A DNA stretch of 64,000 nt from contig JAHBBC010000004.1 in NCBI GenBank assembly GCA_019915015.1, positions 1,488,001 to 1,552,000 on the forward strand, written 5' to 3'. The stretch comes from Auriscalpium vulgare (Eukaryota > Basidiomycota > Agaricomycetes > Russulales > Auriscalpiaceae). The notes beneath the pieces are model-generated. The model saw nothing but the letters and a program-made list of their open reading frames with translations. It searched no databases and was not told the origin of the DNA. Every line of letters starts with the position of its first letter. Position 1 is the stretch's first letter. Below, one piece after another: positions 51,053-62,766 of this stretch. The position numbers were made by a program, and so were the translations under genes.

Positions 51053-52876
51053 TTACGCCGCCGAAAACACAAACGCCGCGAGAATACCCGGCTTGACTGC
51101 CTCGAACTTCCACCCCGTGCGCGCTCCAAGCTCGACAAACTGCGAAAAAGTACGCTCGAGCCCGTTCAGCGTGGTGAGCATCTGGACGCATCCGTTCCGT
51201 CAGTTTACGCGCTGGAAGCTGCGCACAGACTAGCGACTCACATGGAGGTCCATCAGGGTCAGGAAACCGCCGACAGGGAGCCCGAGGTTCGCGAGCAACG
51301 GGAATGGGGCCGGCGGCAAACTTCCCTCCGAGTCGTCGGGGCATGCGTGCGGCATGAGGCTGTCGAACACGACGAGCTTTGAATGAGGGCCTGCGACGGC
51401 GCGGAGATGTTTCAGGATCGTCTCGCTCGTAGAGTCGGGCCAGTCATGGAGGATGTGGCGCATGTAGTACACGCTGGCCTCTTTGACTGCCTGTGGATGG
51501 AAAAAGTCTTGGACTGAGGAGGGGAAAGCGTGTTTAAGCAGGGTCTACGGGCGAGGCATCGAGATGAGTATACCTTGCAGGGTCACCCGGCCGCTGGAAA
51601 TAAGCTCAGGTGCAGTGTCAGCCCAAAACTAACAAAAACAACACCGTTAGCGCCAACCCGTAGCATGTTTATGTGAGTCCATACCTTTCCGGAATCGACG
51701 ATGACAGGCGCCAGATCTTGGACGACGTATTTCAGGTGGGGAAACTCCTTCGCAAGGACAAGCGTTAGTCCTCCGAGGCTTCCTCCAACGTCCACGACGA
51801 CGCTGCCTTCATCCAGGGACTTCCAGTCGTAGCCTGTGAGGTCATATTGTTAGTATATAATATGGTGCGTTCAGTTACATTGAGAACATACCGTTGATGA
51901 AGATACTCGGAGGGTAGCGATCGCCAGCGCCTTTCATGCTGGCGGTGAAGCGACTTCCTACATATTGATTGTCCGGGGCATTGTACCAATCCCATAACGT
52001 TTGCTTCGTTTTGTAGGCCAGGTTGAAGGACGTTTCATAGCCCGGTGTATCGTTCAAGAGGTAAGAGGGCAAGAACTGCGCGCTCTTGAATGTCTCGTCG
52101 GACCTGGCTCAGAATCAGTGACCATACACTAGGATGGACCCAAGTACGACATCGACATACATATGGCCCACGAACGCCGCGGCTGGCGCTCCTTCGTACT
52201 TGGTTGTGGGCCTGGAGAAGCTCTGGTTAGCAACGCACACTCTACCTCGCAGAATGCACCCACTTGGACTTGAGCTCCTCGAAAGGGAGCTGTTTGACGA
52301 GGAAGGAAGACAGGCGGTTGTTGGCAAAAACATTTGGGGAAACTTCTCTAAACACATGGCGAGAGGCGAGGTACCGGAGGACACGAGCTATAGAGGTCGG
52401 GAAATGAGCGAAGGGCGTACTGATCTGTACACAGGATACGTACCGGTATTGACCGGGTTGACGTTGATCTTCTTACCGATGTCGTTCACGTGCAAGCCCT
52501 GCAAATATTAATAAGTGGTCAGTGCCGCCGGCAAGTGCAAAGCAGGGTCAGGCATTACTTGCGGTTCCTCCTTGAGAACATCGGCGATGTCTGTCTGGTC
52601 GACAAAGCCGAGCGATGTCGTCATATACAACGCTGGTGCGTAATCCTGGAAAGTTTCGATCGGCGAGCGCACGGTCGCAATGATCTGGTGCGCCGCGGCT
52701 ACGATCAAGCGTGTAGTGTCGGCAAGTGCCTTGTCGCCGTCAAGCGGACCGGGACCGGTGAAAGGTTCATTGAGGGACGGAAACGTGTGTCCCTGCTGTG
52801 CATAAGCATCCTCGAGAGTGCGCACACCGGCAGAGATGATGGCGGCGAGAGCGAGAAGGGGACTATCGTTTGCCAT
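51053..52876 (-). CDS. SAM-dependent O-methyltransferase OMT4 (COMT type)
   Basis: Exons: 52876-52559, 52498-52444, 52387-52264, 52211-52161, 52103-51892, 51833-51685, 51628-51574, 51513-51242, 51181-51053; 454 aa in phase. SAM motif I is VVDVGGSLGG and the base motif ILHDWPD. Exon 1 carries one extra residue (EPFTGPGP) and otherwise reads like OMT3. Exons 6-7 and their intron are almost identical to OMT2. The substrate-cap segment is EDSEG-like (DDSEGSLPPAPF). Its 5' flank is partly repeated in inverted orientation in front of OMT5. Confidence 0.9.
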
Positions 52877-52913
52877 GGTCGTTGCGAGGAAGATGAGGAA
52901 GCAGAAACGTACC

Positions 52914-52920
52914 TTATATA
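52914..52920 (-). promoter_or_regulatory. TATA box of OMT4
   Basis: TATATAA on the minus strand, about 38-44 nt upstream of the OMT4 ATG. Confidence 0.65.
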
Positions 52921-55480
52921 CCGTTGACAGGGGTACACGCGACAAAGCCCTATCTCGAGATCATTTCATTTCGTCAGTCTCGTATATGAGCAATATATGA
53001 ACTCGAGATACCCGAGAGGAACCCGTGCCAGCTGCCGATCGACGCGGATAAAAGCTCGTGATTCCATGTCCGAGCGTGAATACCTATGAGTACTTCTGTC
53101 CCGCAGTGCATAGGCTCTGGGTTTGCCGCGTCGACAGAGGCTCGGCAGAAGGTAACACGCCCCTGGTCGAGTTGATGTTGAGCAGGCGATTTCAGCTTGC
53201 CGGTCATAGGGAGAACTGATATCCATCATTGATCAATAATAACTGTACTGCCCTCCGCGTTTCATGGCCCCGAACGCCGCTTAGACATAAGGAAGGATAC
53301 ACCAGGGAATGTCATGCGACGATGGAGCACATGCGCGAGGGCAGGACCGATAGGAAAGCGGGAGAGTGACGGAGTGACCTATGCGGAGAGGATGTATGCG
53401 GGTTAGCGGCCTTCAGTGCATTACTTATACAGCCATGCGTACCAGTCGGTTCACAAAGCGTGGAGAAGATCAGCTCACAGTTGTTACCTTGCTCGCCAAG
53501 GTCTTCCCCGGTCATATATGTGCCAGGCACATATGTATATGCTCCTGTATGCGTACCTTTGCACATGTTTGCGCCTCTCCAGCCACCGAGAAATTGAGAA
53601 ATTGGAACGACGGCTCATTCAAATTGTCCTGCAGGCCTGGCCTGCCTCTGTCCTGTATCTGAGCAAGGTTACGTCCCCTGGGGCGCGTTTTGAGTTCAGA
53701 ATATTTGGCGAGCAATTCTGGAGGAGACAAAGTTGGTAGCGTGCCTTACACGCGGCAAATGCCGCTGCTTTGTCATTGTCAACAGTCGCCAACAGGCGGA
53801 GGCAACAGCCTGAGGCGTGCCAGAAGACGCTTTACCTCGCTTTACTTGCGCTTTACTCTGATTCTTCGATTGTACGACTTATGCACGACGCGAGCAAATG
53901 GACCATGGATCTATGAGGCGGAATTTGGACTCTGGACACACTTGGCACAGGATATATTTTCTTGGTGAGCAAGGACTTTTGGATTAAGGCGCAATGCCTG
54001 GTGCTCAATATTTCTTAATACTTTTCAGTATGTGCGCTCCCCTGCCATTCAAATATCAGTGTGACTATAAAGTCAGCGTCCAAGGCAAGACTTGCTCACA
54101 AATGTAGCCTTGCTAATATTGGCTTGAGCGCTTGAGCCACATCGGATGCGCCAGGTCGTTGTCACTGTCTACTACGGCGACTGTCAGTCCATCTTTGCAT
54201 CCGTGACACTATGAATCGCGGGGCTTACCGTCAGCAGCGCTCATAGGTCGAACCCGGAGTGCCAAAAACAAGCTCACGGTCGTGATGATCCAAAGTCTGG
54301 TGCAGGACATGTTTGCAAGTGGGCGTCGACGGTGGTGCATTTCCGTGAGCCTTTTATTGTTTTGGCGTGTCCTCTCCGTAACGCTGCTCACTCTCAAGAG
54401 ACATCCGGTCGATCTGGGTATACCTCACATTCATCAAGTCGCGGTGGTTGTTTCACGACGACTTCCGGGCGTCCTCCAGCTGGAGTCTTGGCGCTTGGCG
54501 ACGGAGTTGGAGCTAAGTTAATTGGAGGTCCCGAATACGGGCGTCCCTCCTCGAACTCATAATATAATTAACCCATCAGCGCTCCGTCGACCACTTGGTT
54601 TGCGACCCCGCGGAGCTTTCGCCCCTCGACCCTCCACACCCGGGACGTTATTCGCTTTCGTGCGTATCATCAAGCTGCCTCGGCGCCCGAGGATAGGAAA
54701 GAGCCGGCGTTGAGGCTAGCTGATCTGGATCTCTCTCGTGAAATCCGGGCCCTTCCGGATGTCTCACTGCAAGTGCACACCTCCAGGCGCTCTTCCGTGG
54801 ATTCCGACGATCTCAGACGACGCCCTCGTTGAAGACGACTTCATGGCTTGTGCTGAGTGGAGCGGTGGTCTTTGTCCGGCGCGCCAGGTGTCTACGGCCC
54901 ACGGCCACCCGGCGAACTTCACTTGACACCTAGGGCCGCAATTTCCGCTCCAGCCTGGTATAAATCAAATTGCGACGACGCACAGCAACTGTGGGTCACC
55001 ATTCTTCTCTAGCCTTGCGCGGAGAGCCTAATTGCACTCCTCGGGATTCAAGGATTCGGACCCGGTTCCGTTTGTCGGCCCCGAAAATCTGAGTGGATCG
55101 TGCCTCGCAAGCTCGGGTTCGACTGTCTCGGTTGCGTTGTTTTAGTCTCCGCGCTCCATTTCAAGATCGGTATGTGGGTCGCTTTCCGCCTTACCTTGAC
55201 TCCATCTATTCCGGGGCAATTGTCTGTGTTCTGCTGGGCAATCTCTATAGTAGCGACCTGCTACAGCCGACGCTTCTGTGCCTCCGTTATCACCCCGCTC
55301 AAGCCGGCCTAGGATCCACTTTGTGCGATCGCAGTTCAAATTCGTTCCACGGCAATGCATACTGTGGGTTATCCGACCTAGCACGCCCTCAGGCTGCTCG
55401 ATGCGCGGATGTTTCGGTAACAGGAGCCCTCCAAGTTGACCTAGTGGCGGTGCCGGCGACGGCCCCCCAAGAATCCTCAG
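52921..55480. other. Long stretch without a gene
   Basis: 2.6 kb upstream of OMT4. Apart from the inverted-repeat arm at 53720-54330, no gene, RNA or transposon was recognised. Open frames are short and without known motifs. Confidence 0.4.
53720..54330. repeat. Inverted-repeat arm, left
   Basis: Read on the minus strand, 54300-54110 aligns with 61710-61885 on the plus strand. The longest shared word runs through CATCCGATGTGGCTCAAGC and on to GCTCAAGCC; scattered matches extend over about 200 nt. Nearer to OMT4, GGAGACAAAGTTGG at 53721 recurs (inverse) at 62260-62275. The two arms are the 5' flanks of OMT4 and OMT5 and point toward each other. Confidence 0.65.
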
Positions 55481-55487
55481 TATAAAG
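55481..55487 (+). promoter_or_regulatory. TATA box before a small secreted ORF
   Basis: TATAAAG, 84 nt upstream of the ATG at 55565. It supports the short gene model that follows. Confidence 0.45.
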
Positions 55488-55564
55488 GCGCTATCGAGTC
55501 GAAGGATGCCCGCCAGCTACCAGTCCGAACCCACGCAATCTTATCCAAGCCTTTTTGTATCGCT

Positions 55565-55782
55565 ATGCTCTTCTCTACTTCATCCTCCCTGCTGTTCGTG
55601 CTGGTCGTTCTCGGGCTCCACAGCCAGTTGGCGCTCGCGACGCCGTTTAAGGACCATGGTCAGTCCAATTTTTGCAACGTCCATGAAGTTGCGCGTGGCT
55701 GATATATCGATTGGACGTAGGCCTGGGTGCCGAAGCTGCAGATCGCGCCCACGCGGACTGGCTCAGGCGTCGTGACGCGTAG
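55565..55782 (+). CDS. Small secreted peptide or broken gene, function unknown
   Basis: Exons 55565-55658 and 55721-55782 give 51 aa in phase (intron GTCAGT...GTAG). Residues 1 to about 25 (LLFVLVVLGLHSQLALA core) are a textbook signal peptide. The remaining 25 or so residues are TPFKDHGLGAEAADRAHADW plus an arginine-rich end. A TATA box upstream makes a real 5' end likely. The mature part is very short, so this may be the surviving first exons of a longer, decayed secreted protein. No family recognised. Confidence 0.4.
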
Positions 55783-56196
55783 TGGACCGTGCCAGTTGGC
55801 AATGACCGGTATGATCTTGACAACGTCGCCGTTTCTATTACGCTGATGCTCGACTTCAGTCATAGATGTCCGTTTCATGATTCAAATCTGTACTATCGGC
55901 GTGGAGGCGACCTTAGTTGAATTTGACATTGTAAACACCATGCGTCCACGTTGCGAGGGTTTTCTGTAATTTGCGATTGACCAATGTGCTTAAATGAATG
56001 AAGCCAATTTCTCGGTCTTGCACGATCTCCAAACCTTCAGAAAAACAAGTCGTGCGTACGAGATTGCTCGTCTACCAGCGAGCCATCCCTCTGGTCATAT
56101 ATCTTCTTCTCGCATCTCACACCGATATGTAAAGACGCTCGCTGATAGTACTCTACATGATTCAAATCACCCATCACATATATACGATATGCCCAC

Positions 56197-56886
56197 CTAT
56201 CTCGTTCCCATCGGCCGCAGTCGCTCCCCAGGGAGCACACGCTCCCCTCCCTCGCCACCCGCCTGCGTCCCATTGCCCACCCACTCCCTCTGATTCTTGT
56301 ACACCGCGTCGTACACGGCGTTCCAGTCCCAGCACCGCCGTATCGGATGCCCATCCACGGGGTCGATCTTCGACGCATACTGGTACGGCTCGAGGAACGT
56401 GTCGCCGCGGCACACGACGGTCTGGCGGAGGTAGTTCATGCAGTGGTGCGTCGGGGCCCAGTCGCGCTGCGCGCCGTCGACCGCGAGCGCGGCGCGCACG
56501 ACGTCGATGCAGCGCAGCTCGTGCAGCATGGCGACGGTCGCGGGCTCGTGCGCGGGCCCGACGCGCACGACGCCGGCGTGCGGGACGAGCACGGCCCACT
56601 GCTGCACGTCGTGGATGCCGTAGCGCAGCCAGTAGTCGAACTCGAGCATCACGGGCCGCTTCTCCACCGGGAAGAGGCCTGCAGCGTGTCAGCAGGGGTC
56701 GCGGCGAGGATAGCGCGGGCGGCGCCCAGCTCAGTGCTCACCGTCGGTGGGGTCCGCGAGGCGCGCGGTGAGCGCGTCGATGTGGCGCACCCACGCGAGG
56801 CCCGCGAGCTTGTAGCTCGCGTTCACGGCGAGCAGGGCGATGGCCGCCGAGAATAGCAGCGTTTCGAACTTGAGGCCGGGTAACAT
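56197..56886 (-). CDS. UstYa-type (DUF3328) protein
   Basis: The family acts in fungal peptide and other specialised-metabolite pathways, usually as oxidases. Exons 56886-56742 and 56678-56197 give 208 aa in phase. An N-terminal membrane helix (TLLFSAAIALLAVNASYKLA) is followed by WVRHIDALTARLADPTDG and LFPVEKRPVMLEFDYWLRYG. Two histidine/cysteine motifs follow: MLHELRCIDVVRAAL and THHCMNYLRQTVVCRGDTF. The second is a clear HxxHC-type signature; the first keeps H and C but is less canonical. The tail has PVDGHPIRRCWDWNAVYDAV. The start at 56886 puts the helix directly at the N-terminus, as in family members. It is divergent from the small secreted protein at 57784. Confidence 0.85.
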
Positions 56887-57783
56887 ACTTGGCGACGATG
56901 CGAGAAGCTGCAGCGCGGATATCTTTATCGCAGGGGAGAGAAGTGGAAGTCGCAGAGAGTGGGCGGGCGTCTATCATGCGCAACCCCAAGACCCCCGGCG
57001 CCTCCGAGCACCGAGATGTACGAGCCACGCGTAAGACAATGTCCGCGGAGGCAATCAAGACTCCTGAGAGGTGGACGTCTGGACAGGCTTCCACATGTCT
57101 ACGTCTGATCCCCTAAGAGAGACGGCCGCACTGATAGAGAATGATGCATCACGCGCGGCGAAGCAGCGTGCGACCCCGGGCAGGCCTTCTCGCGCATGGC
57201 TTGGGAAAGAGATGCGACAGCGGCTTTGGCTCGGGCGTATGCAAAGATCCCGCAAGATGTATGTAGCTGAGATGAGGGTGGGATCGTAGGAACGTGCGCG
57301 AGATCGTGGAAGGCGGCCGGTTAGCGAAGTGACTTTTTGGGTTGGCCGCGATTCGTTGCTTCTTGGTGACGGGAAGCTGAAGTCGAAGAAATGCGATGAA
57401 GCCGGAAAGACCGAGGACCAAGAAATGTGAGTTTGTAGCAGGTTTGTAGAGTCCGTGACACGTATACAAGATGAGCTCCGGAGGAAGCAAACGGTTTCAA
57501 CTGCTCCGCTCAAGCCAAGCATCAGATTTAACAGCCAAGAATATGCCAGCTTCTTCGCCTCCGAGTCTTCCAATGGCTGTCAGATTGTGTCCGCGAACCT
57601 GGAGGACTAGCACTGAGGATCAGCTTCAGATGCTCTGAAACGGAGAACACCTCACCGCCTCGTGCTAGATTCTGCCGTCCTCGAGACTCGCCGATGCGTC
57701 GAAAGTACAAAGCCAACGCGTCGCAAGGAGAACTAACGCAACGCGGCGCACATCCTCGCACATCCCGAGCAATCCAGAAAGCG
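56887..57783. promoter_or_regulatory. Divergent intergenic region, UstYa-type / secreted protein
   Basis: About 0.9 kb between two outward-facing starts. A 172-codon minus-strand frame crosses it (57573-57058) but shows no recognisable motif. It must hold both promoters. Confidence 0.35.
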
Positions 57784-58175
57784 ATGCAGATCACCGCCCC
57801 GCTCCTCCAGCTCGCCTATTTCGTCGCTCTCCACATGGGCGCGGCGTGCGCACGCCCGCCTCCAGTCGGTAACCACGCCAACCCTGCTAAGTTAGCCCGC
57901 GAATCCGCTGACGATGTGCTGCAGACCGCACGGCAGTGGGATTCTACCCGCGCATCGGCTCGTGCTGGCTGCGGAAGCGCGACAACGTGTCGACGTCCCA
58001 GTCGGACTCCGACACGGGGTGCCCGACGACGAGCGCTCCGTTCACAACTTCGTCGCAGATCCCCACGACGATCCCACCGGTTTCGCATACGGTGACGGTC
58101 AATTCGACGAGTGGAGGGCCGGTGTCGTCGCCCACAATCACGACGTTCAAGCTCGCGTCGCAGACGAGGGTGTAG
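57784..58175 (+). CDS. Small Ser/Thr-rich secreted protein
   Basis: Exons 57784-57868 and 57925-58175 give 111 aa in phase; the intron has a good CTGAC branch site 20 nt before its end. A signal peptide (MQITAPLLQLAYFVALHMGA) is followed by a short segment with FYPRIGSCWLRKR. The Lys-Arg pair is a possible Kex2 site. The remainder is rich in Ser, Thr, Pro and Val (TTSSQIPTTIPPVSHTVTV). Two Cys follow the signal peptide (SCW and GCP). No family recognised. Because it is divergent from a UstYa-type gene, a role as peptide precursor can be considered, but it lacks the repeated cores usual for such precursors. Confidence 0.6.
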
Positions 58176-59806
58176 TGATTTTGGTCATATTCATGTAGGC
58201 AGTGCGGCGGTCAGAGGCCTGGCCGCCGAACCCGCGGAGTCAAAGATAGGACAAGATCAGAGGATTGAAGGCGTACCGGGAATGTGGAATGTGTGTAGTT
58301 GCGTAGTGATAAGTAGCATCAGGAAGGGGGAAAAATAGACAGGCCGAGGCTGTCGCATTTTGAGAGCGTGTAAACTTGGCAGAAAGAATCGATGCGTGCG
58401 CACTGCCTGAAGAGCATGAGTTGAGGCGTCAGCGCAGTAGGGCTTGAATGAATGTAAGGATGGTACCTGCTGGTACCTGCGCCGAAAAACATCGAATGAT
58501 GAAGGATTTCTTGATGAACCTAGCCTCAGACGTATGCAGCCGCGCTGTATCCTCTTGGGATTGATCAATCGTCAGTTTTGTGGGAGAAACAGAGGTAAGT
58601 AGAAGTTAAGTACTACGAGATGCCAGCTTGCTGCCAGCTGTCTGCGATGCTACGCTACAACGTCCGACTAGACCTACATGTCCATCAATCGAGGAGCTGA
58701 ATTTACAAGGGGGTGACTCACTGAATCTATCTATCGTTCGGTGCATATATGCGTCGTCGGTCGAAAGCATCATCGCGTTAGCGGCTTGCCTTTGCTGTTT
58801 CCAACCAAGATTTCTCGAGAAATACGAGCTCTGAGACAAACATCGGGTCGACGAAAGAAATATTGCTCCTGCAGACACCAAGGGTATGTGTCAAAGGGAT
58901 CCCATACCTTGCCGGACATACGAGAGGGAGAGGGGAAGTGAACAGCGTGAGAAATTGTGGCCACCCACCAACTCGGACGCGGAGGGACGCGGCCGCTCTG
59001 CTCTGCTCATCGTACAGCGCGACGTCGACCTCGGCCATGATGGTGACGCCGTCGCTGCCTCTAACTTTCTCCATCATTCTCCATCTTCGACAGGCATTGT
59101 CGTAAAACAGCTTGGCCAAGCCTTTTCCTATGACGACAAACGATAAACATAGCCAGGCCGCTTCTGCCGACGAGGACAAGCTCAGGCTGTGCGCACGACG
59201 TTCGACGGCGACAGCCCTGATAAGCCTCCCCTTGTGCCTTGTCTGCTTTCTCGCGGAAGTGTCTTGTACTGTGACGCTCAGATCCCATGTCAAATCTTCT
59301 TCGCCGCTCAGCTACCGCAACTATTTTGTTGGGATTCAATCACTCGACTGCAACCGCATGCTGCAGAAGAGCTCAATACGACGAAGATCATGATCTTAAA
59401 TGGTAAGCCGCACATCGCAGGAATTGCATCGTACGTACCGCATCCCACATTCATTTTCCTGAGCTTTGTGGTGTTGGCTGAGGTGATTTCTTCCCAGCGC
59501 TAGTTGGCAGGTCGAACTCTATCACCACGCCTTATCGTGCCTATAGCAGGCAGTTCACATGCACATGTCCCACGGCGACAGAAGCTACGTCTGCCTGCAG
59601 CCGCCGTGATCCTCTGTCGCGTGCTCCAGACGTCAGTGCCACTGCCACGGGGACTGCGTCTTGGCTTGCGACGACCCCGGCGAAGCACCTTTATCTAGTG
59701 CCTCATCTGCCCGCGATCGCTCAAGTAGCCAGCCCCTTCGTCCACCTGCGCCGCATCAGCATCCGCCACCCAACCCCGCCCCGCGCCCTCGCCCCATCCC
59801 TCCGCC
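58176..59806. other. Intergenic region, nothing recognised
   Basis: 1.6 kb. Open frames up to about 170 codons (minus, 59293-58778) were read; none shows a known motif or a plausible splice structure. It must hold the promoter of the next gene. Confidence 0.35.
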
Positions 59807-61065
59807 ATGTCTGACAACTCCGACCTTCTCTTCCAGAACTCGTACTACATCGGCAACAACTTCAACGCCATCCTCTATGGTGAGCAGCGGCAGTGCCCTC
59901 GCCGCGAACCACGCGCTCACACCCCGTGCAGGCGTGCAGCTGGTCCTCTATGTCATGACGATGCAGCGGCTGGTGCGGACGAAGCGCAAGTCCAATGCGG
60001 ACAAGTTCTTCATGTTCCACAGCACGGCGTCGCTGTTCCTCATCACGATATACGTTGCCGTGGAGAGCGTGTTCGGCGAGGAGATGTGGATCGTGAACCG
60101 CGACTTCCCCGGGGGCCAAGGCGCGTATCTCGCGACGTACGCCGCGATCTGGTACCAGACGATGGGCACCACCGCCTCGGTCGCGCTCAACCTGCTCAGC
60201 GACGGCCTTCTCGTTCGTGTCGATCCTTTCTGCCTGCCAAACAAACGTCGTTGACCAGCGCGATCTGACAGATCTACCGCTGCTACATCGTCTGGAGCGA
60301 CGTCCGCGTGCTCATCTTCCCCGGCATCCTCTACCTCGCGACCTTCGGTACGTCGCCCGTCTCCATCCCATCTACCCAGAATCCTCACGCGCGCACATCT
60401 AGCCCTCGGCGTCGTCGACCTGTGGGCGTCCGGCGCCCCGCACGGCGACTTCTTCGCCGGCCTCGCCGCGCACCTCGGGCTTGCATACTACTCCCTCTCG
60501 ATCGGGCTCAACGTCGTCGTGACGTCCATCATCTGCGGGCGGCTGCTGTGGTACGCGCGCACCGCGAAGCGCTACCTCGGCGCGGACGTCTCGCGCACGT
60601 ACTTCAGCGTCGCCGCGCTCATCGTCGAGTCCGCGCTGCCGTACTCGATGGCCGGCATCGCATTCCTCGTCTCGTACGGGCTCAACAGCGAGACCTCGAT
60701 TCTGTTCCTGTCGATCTATGTCATGTTCACGGTGCGTCGCCCGCGTCGATCCGGCGTTGATAGGAGGTTTTGTGGCGGCCGCTGACGGTGGCGTGTTCGT
60801 ATTGCAGGCCGTGTCCCCACAGATGCTCGTGCTGCGCGTCGTCGAGGGCCGCGCGTGGAAGCAGAACCAGATGACGGACACGTCGACGACGCTCAACTTC
60901 ACCGGCTCGAGCCGCGGGCAGGCGAACGCGTCGTCGCAGTACGTCAGCGGGAGTACGAAGGACGACGGCATCATGGTGCGCCTCGAGACCACGCGCAAGA
61001 CGGACCGCTCCGTCGAGGACCTCGGCAAGTTCTCGTCGTCCGGCGACAGTGCGAACCACATCTAG
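59807..61065 (+). CDS. Seven-helix membrane protein, function unknown
   Basis: Exons 59807-59879, 59932-60212, 60272-60347, 60403-60731 and 60808-61065 give 338 aa in phase. Seven hydrophobic segments: NFNAILYGVQLVLYVMTM, FMFHSTASLFLITIYVAVES, the ATYAAIWYQTMGTTASVALN stretch, the VLIFPGILYLATFALGVVDL stretch, YYSLSIGLNVVVTSIICGRL, FSVAALIVESALPYSMAGIA and TSILFLSIYVMFTAVSPQML. The RCYIVWS motif between helices 3 and 4 is typical of a large uncharacterised agaricomycete family. The C-terminal 80 residues are cytosolic, polar and rich in Ser/Thr. Sequence and gene structure differ from the DUF6534 trio. Function unknown; a receptor role is often guessed but not shown by the sequence. Confidence 0.8.
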
Positions 61066-61690
61066 TCTGCGCCGCGCCCCGTTCTTGCTTGCTTGATATC
61101 CGTGTACGAAGCGCGGCACTACTTTGGAGTGGATTTATTGTCCTTTTTTTGGTTCTTACGGATGTAGTAATGCACTGCCAGCGGGTATTCGAGAGCGTGT
61201 CTAGACGATGATGGACTTGGGCTGTGCGTTGTATGATACTGTATAGCGAGAGGTTCATGTTGCAAAATGCTTGATTGGAAAATAACCATTGACGGCAGGG
61301 GAACAAAACGGGAAATGTGCGGCCAGCTTCACGTACATAGATGTCGGCCGTACACCGAGTATCGTGGCCGAGGTGCTCAGTGGGGCGAGAGAACGAGCTC
61401 GTCGTCGAGACACCGAGCGCCCCGTGCCAGCCGCCTGATGTGATACAGTGAGCTGCAGATAGCCGCACAGAGAATACACAGTGCCCGCGATTCCGCTACG
61501 GAGAAACGCACCGTCGGTCTCGTTGCCAGCGCCGTCTGTGGACCGATCACCCACCTGATGTAATTATCACCGCGAGGAACCCGACGTCGCCGCCCCCCGC
61601 CCCCAGTCGTCCGGACGTGGGTTCGACATTGAAGGTCTCGGCTACCGACAGAAATTTACGAAACGCGCACGGCCGCAAACGGCCCACCTT
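61066..61690. other. Intergenic region, nothing recognised
   Basis: About 0.6 kb after the seven-helix gene, holding its 3' UTR. No feature was recognised. Confidence 0.35.
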
Positions 61691-62720
61691 GCAAGCATGA
61701 GCACGTCAGACTTTGGCCTGGGGTTGTTGTTGGCCGTCCGACCTCGGCCTGTACTTGTCCATCCGAGCGCTGCCGGCAGTAAGCACCGCCATTCAGCGTG
61801 TGTATTGGACGGTAGACTGACAGTACTTGATAGTCGCATCCGATGTGGCTCAAGCGCTCAAGCCGTTAGCAGGGCTACAAAGTGTGAGCGGGTCTCGCCT
61901 CTGACGCCAGCTTCCAATTGCAGTGAGATTATGATGACATTGTTACACAACTTCTGGAAGTACATTGAGCACCAGGCATTGCGCCGTAATCCTTGAGGTT
62001 GAAGAAGCCTTTGCGCTCACCGAGGCCAGTAATCCCGTGTACAGTCTTCAGCGCCCGAGTGCCGCCCCTGCGGCCCCCGCGGTTCTTTTGCTCCCATATT
62101 TCGGCCAGGGAAAGCTGTCAGTCAAGCGCCTGGCGTGTATGACTTGTGAAGTTTGGAATTGTCGTCTCCGGCGGAAGATAGTGACGGAGCAGGACGGACT
62201 CGAGGCGCGCTGGCATAGTGACAGCTATGACTAAGCCTCGGCGCATCAAGCGCCGTACCGAACTTTGTCTCCAACTTCCACTTGCTGTTATTTTTCATGA
62301 TTTTCTCGCCATTCTGGACAACTGAACCTAACCACAAGGCTTTGTGGAATCTCTGGCACGCTGTATGCTTATGCCATCTGCGCTGAATACTGCTCATCTG
62401 CGTACACCGCCTCCGGCGCTTCATCCTATCTATAGATCGGTCCTAGCCCGCCCACTCCATTGCCCTGCATCGCCATATATTTATCAGTCGACAGTGGACG
62501 CCGGAATATTTGCGCTGGTCTATGCCCATTTGATGAGCAAACGCAGAGGCGCTGTCGGCACAGGCGGCATCGTCGGTGCACACGACCACGCGCTCAGGAG
62601 AAGTAGTGCTCATGATCTTTGCCTTTGCTTCCATGTTGCTGGGCGTAATTCTATCCCTTCGGATGTCCAGGGGACTCTCACAGTTATTGCTCCCTACGAC
62701 CGGCCCGGCTGCGTTATCAT
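61690..62720. repeat. Inverted-repeat arm, right (OMT5 upstream block)
   Basis: 61710-61885 matches the inverse of 54300-54110. 62225-62420 (minus sense) matches the OMT2 and OMT3 upstream blocks, including CAGATGGCATAAGCATAC and GTGGTTAGGTTCAGTTGTCC. 62480-62720 (minus sense) matches the GGGCCGGTCGTAGGGAGC block. The order is the same as in front of OMT2 and OMT3, but the whole unit is flipped. Confidence 0.7.
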
Positions 62721-62766
62721 AGTTGAATGCCGCCGCTGTTGATATTGACACTTGTCCGCCGTTCGG

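Noticed and set aside
56347..56856. 169-codon plus frame opposite the UstYa-type gene
   Set aside because: Antisense shadow; the minus-strand model has the membrane helix and HxxHC-type motifs.
57058..57573. 172-codon minus frame as a gene between UstYa and the secreted protein
   Set aside because: No recognisable domain, signal peptide or splice structure.
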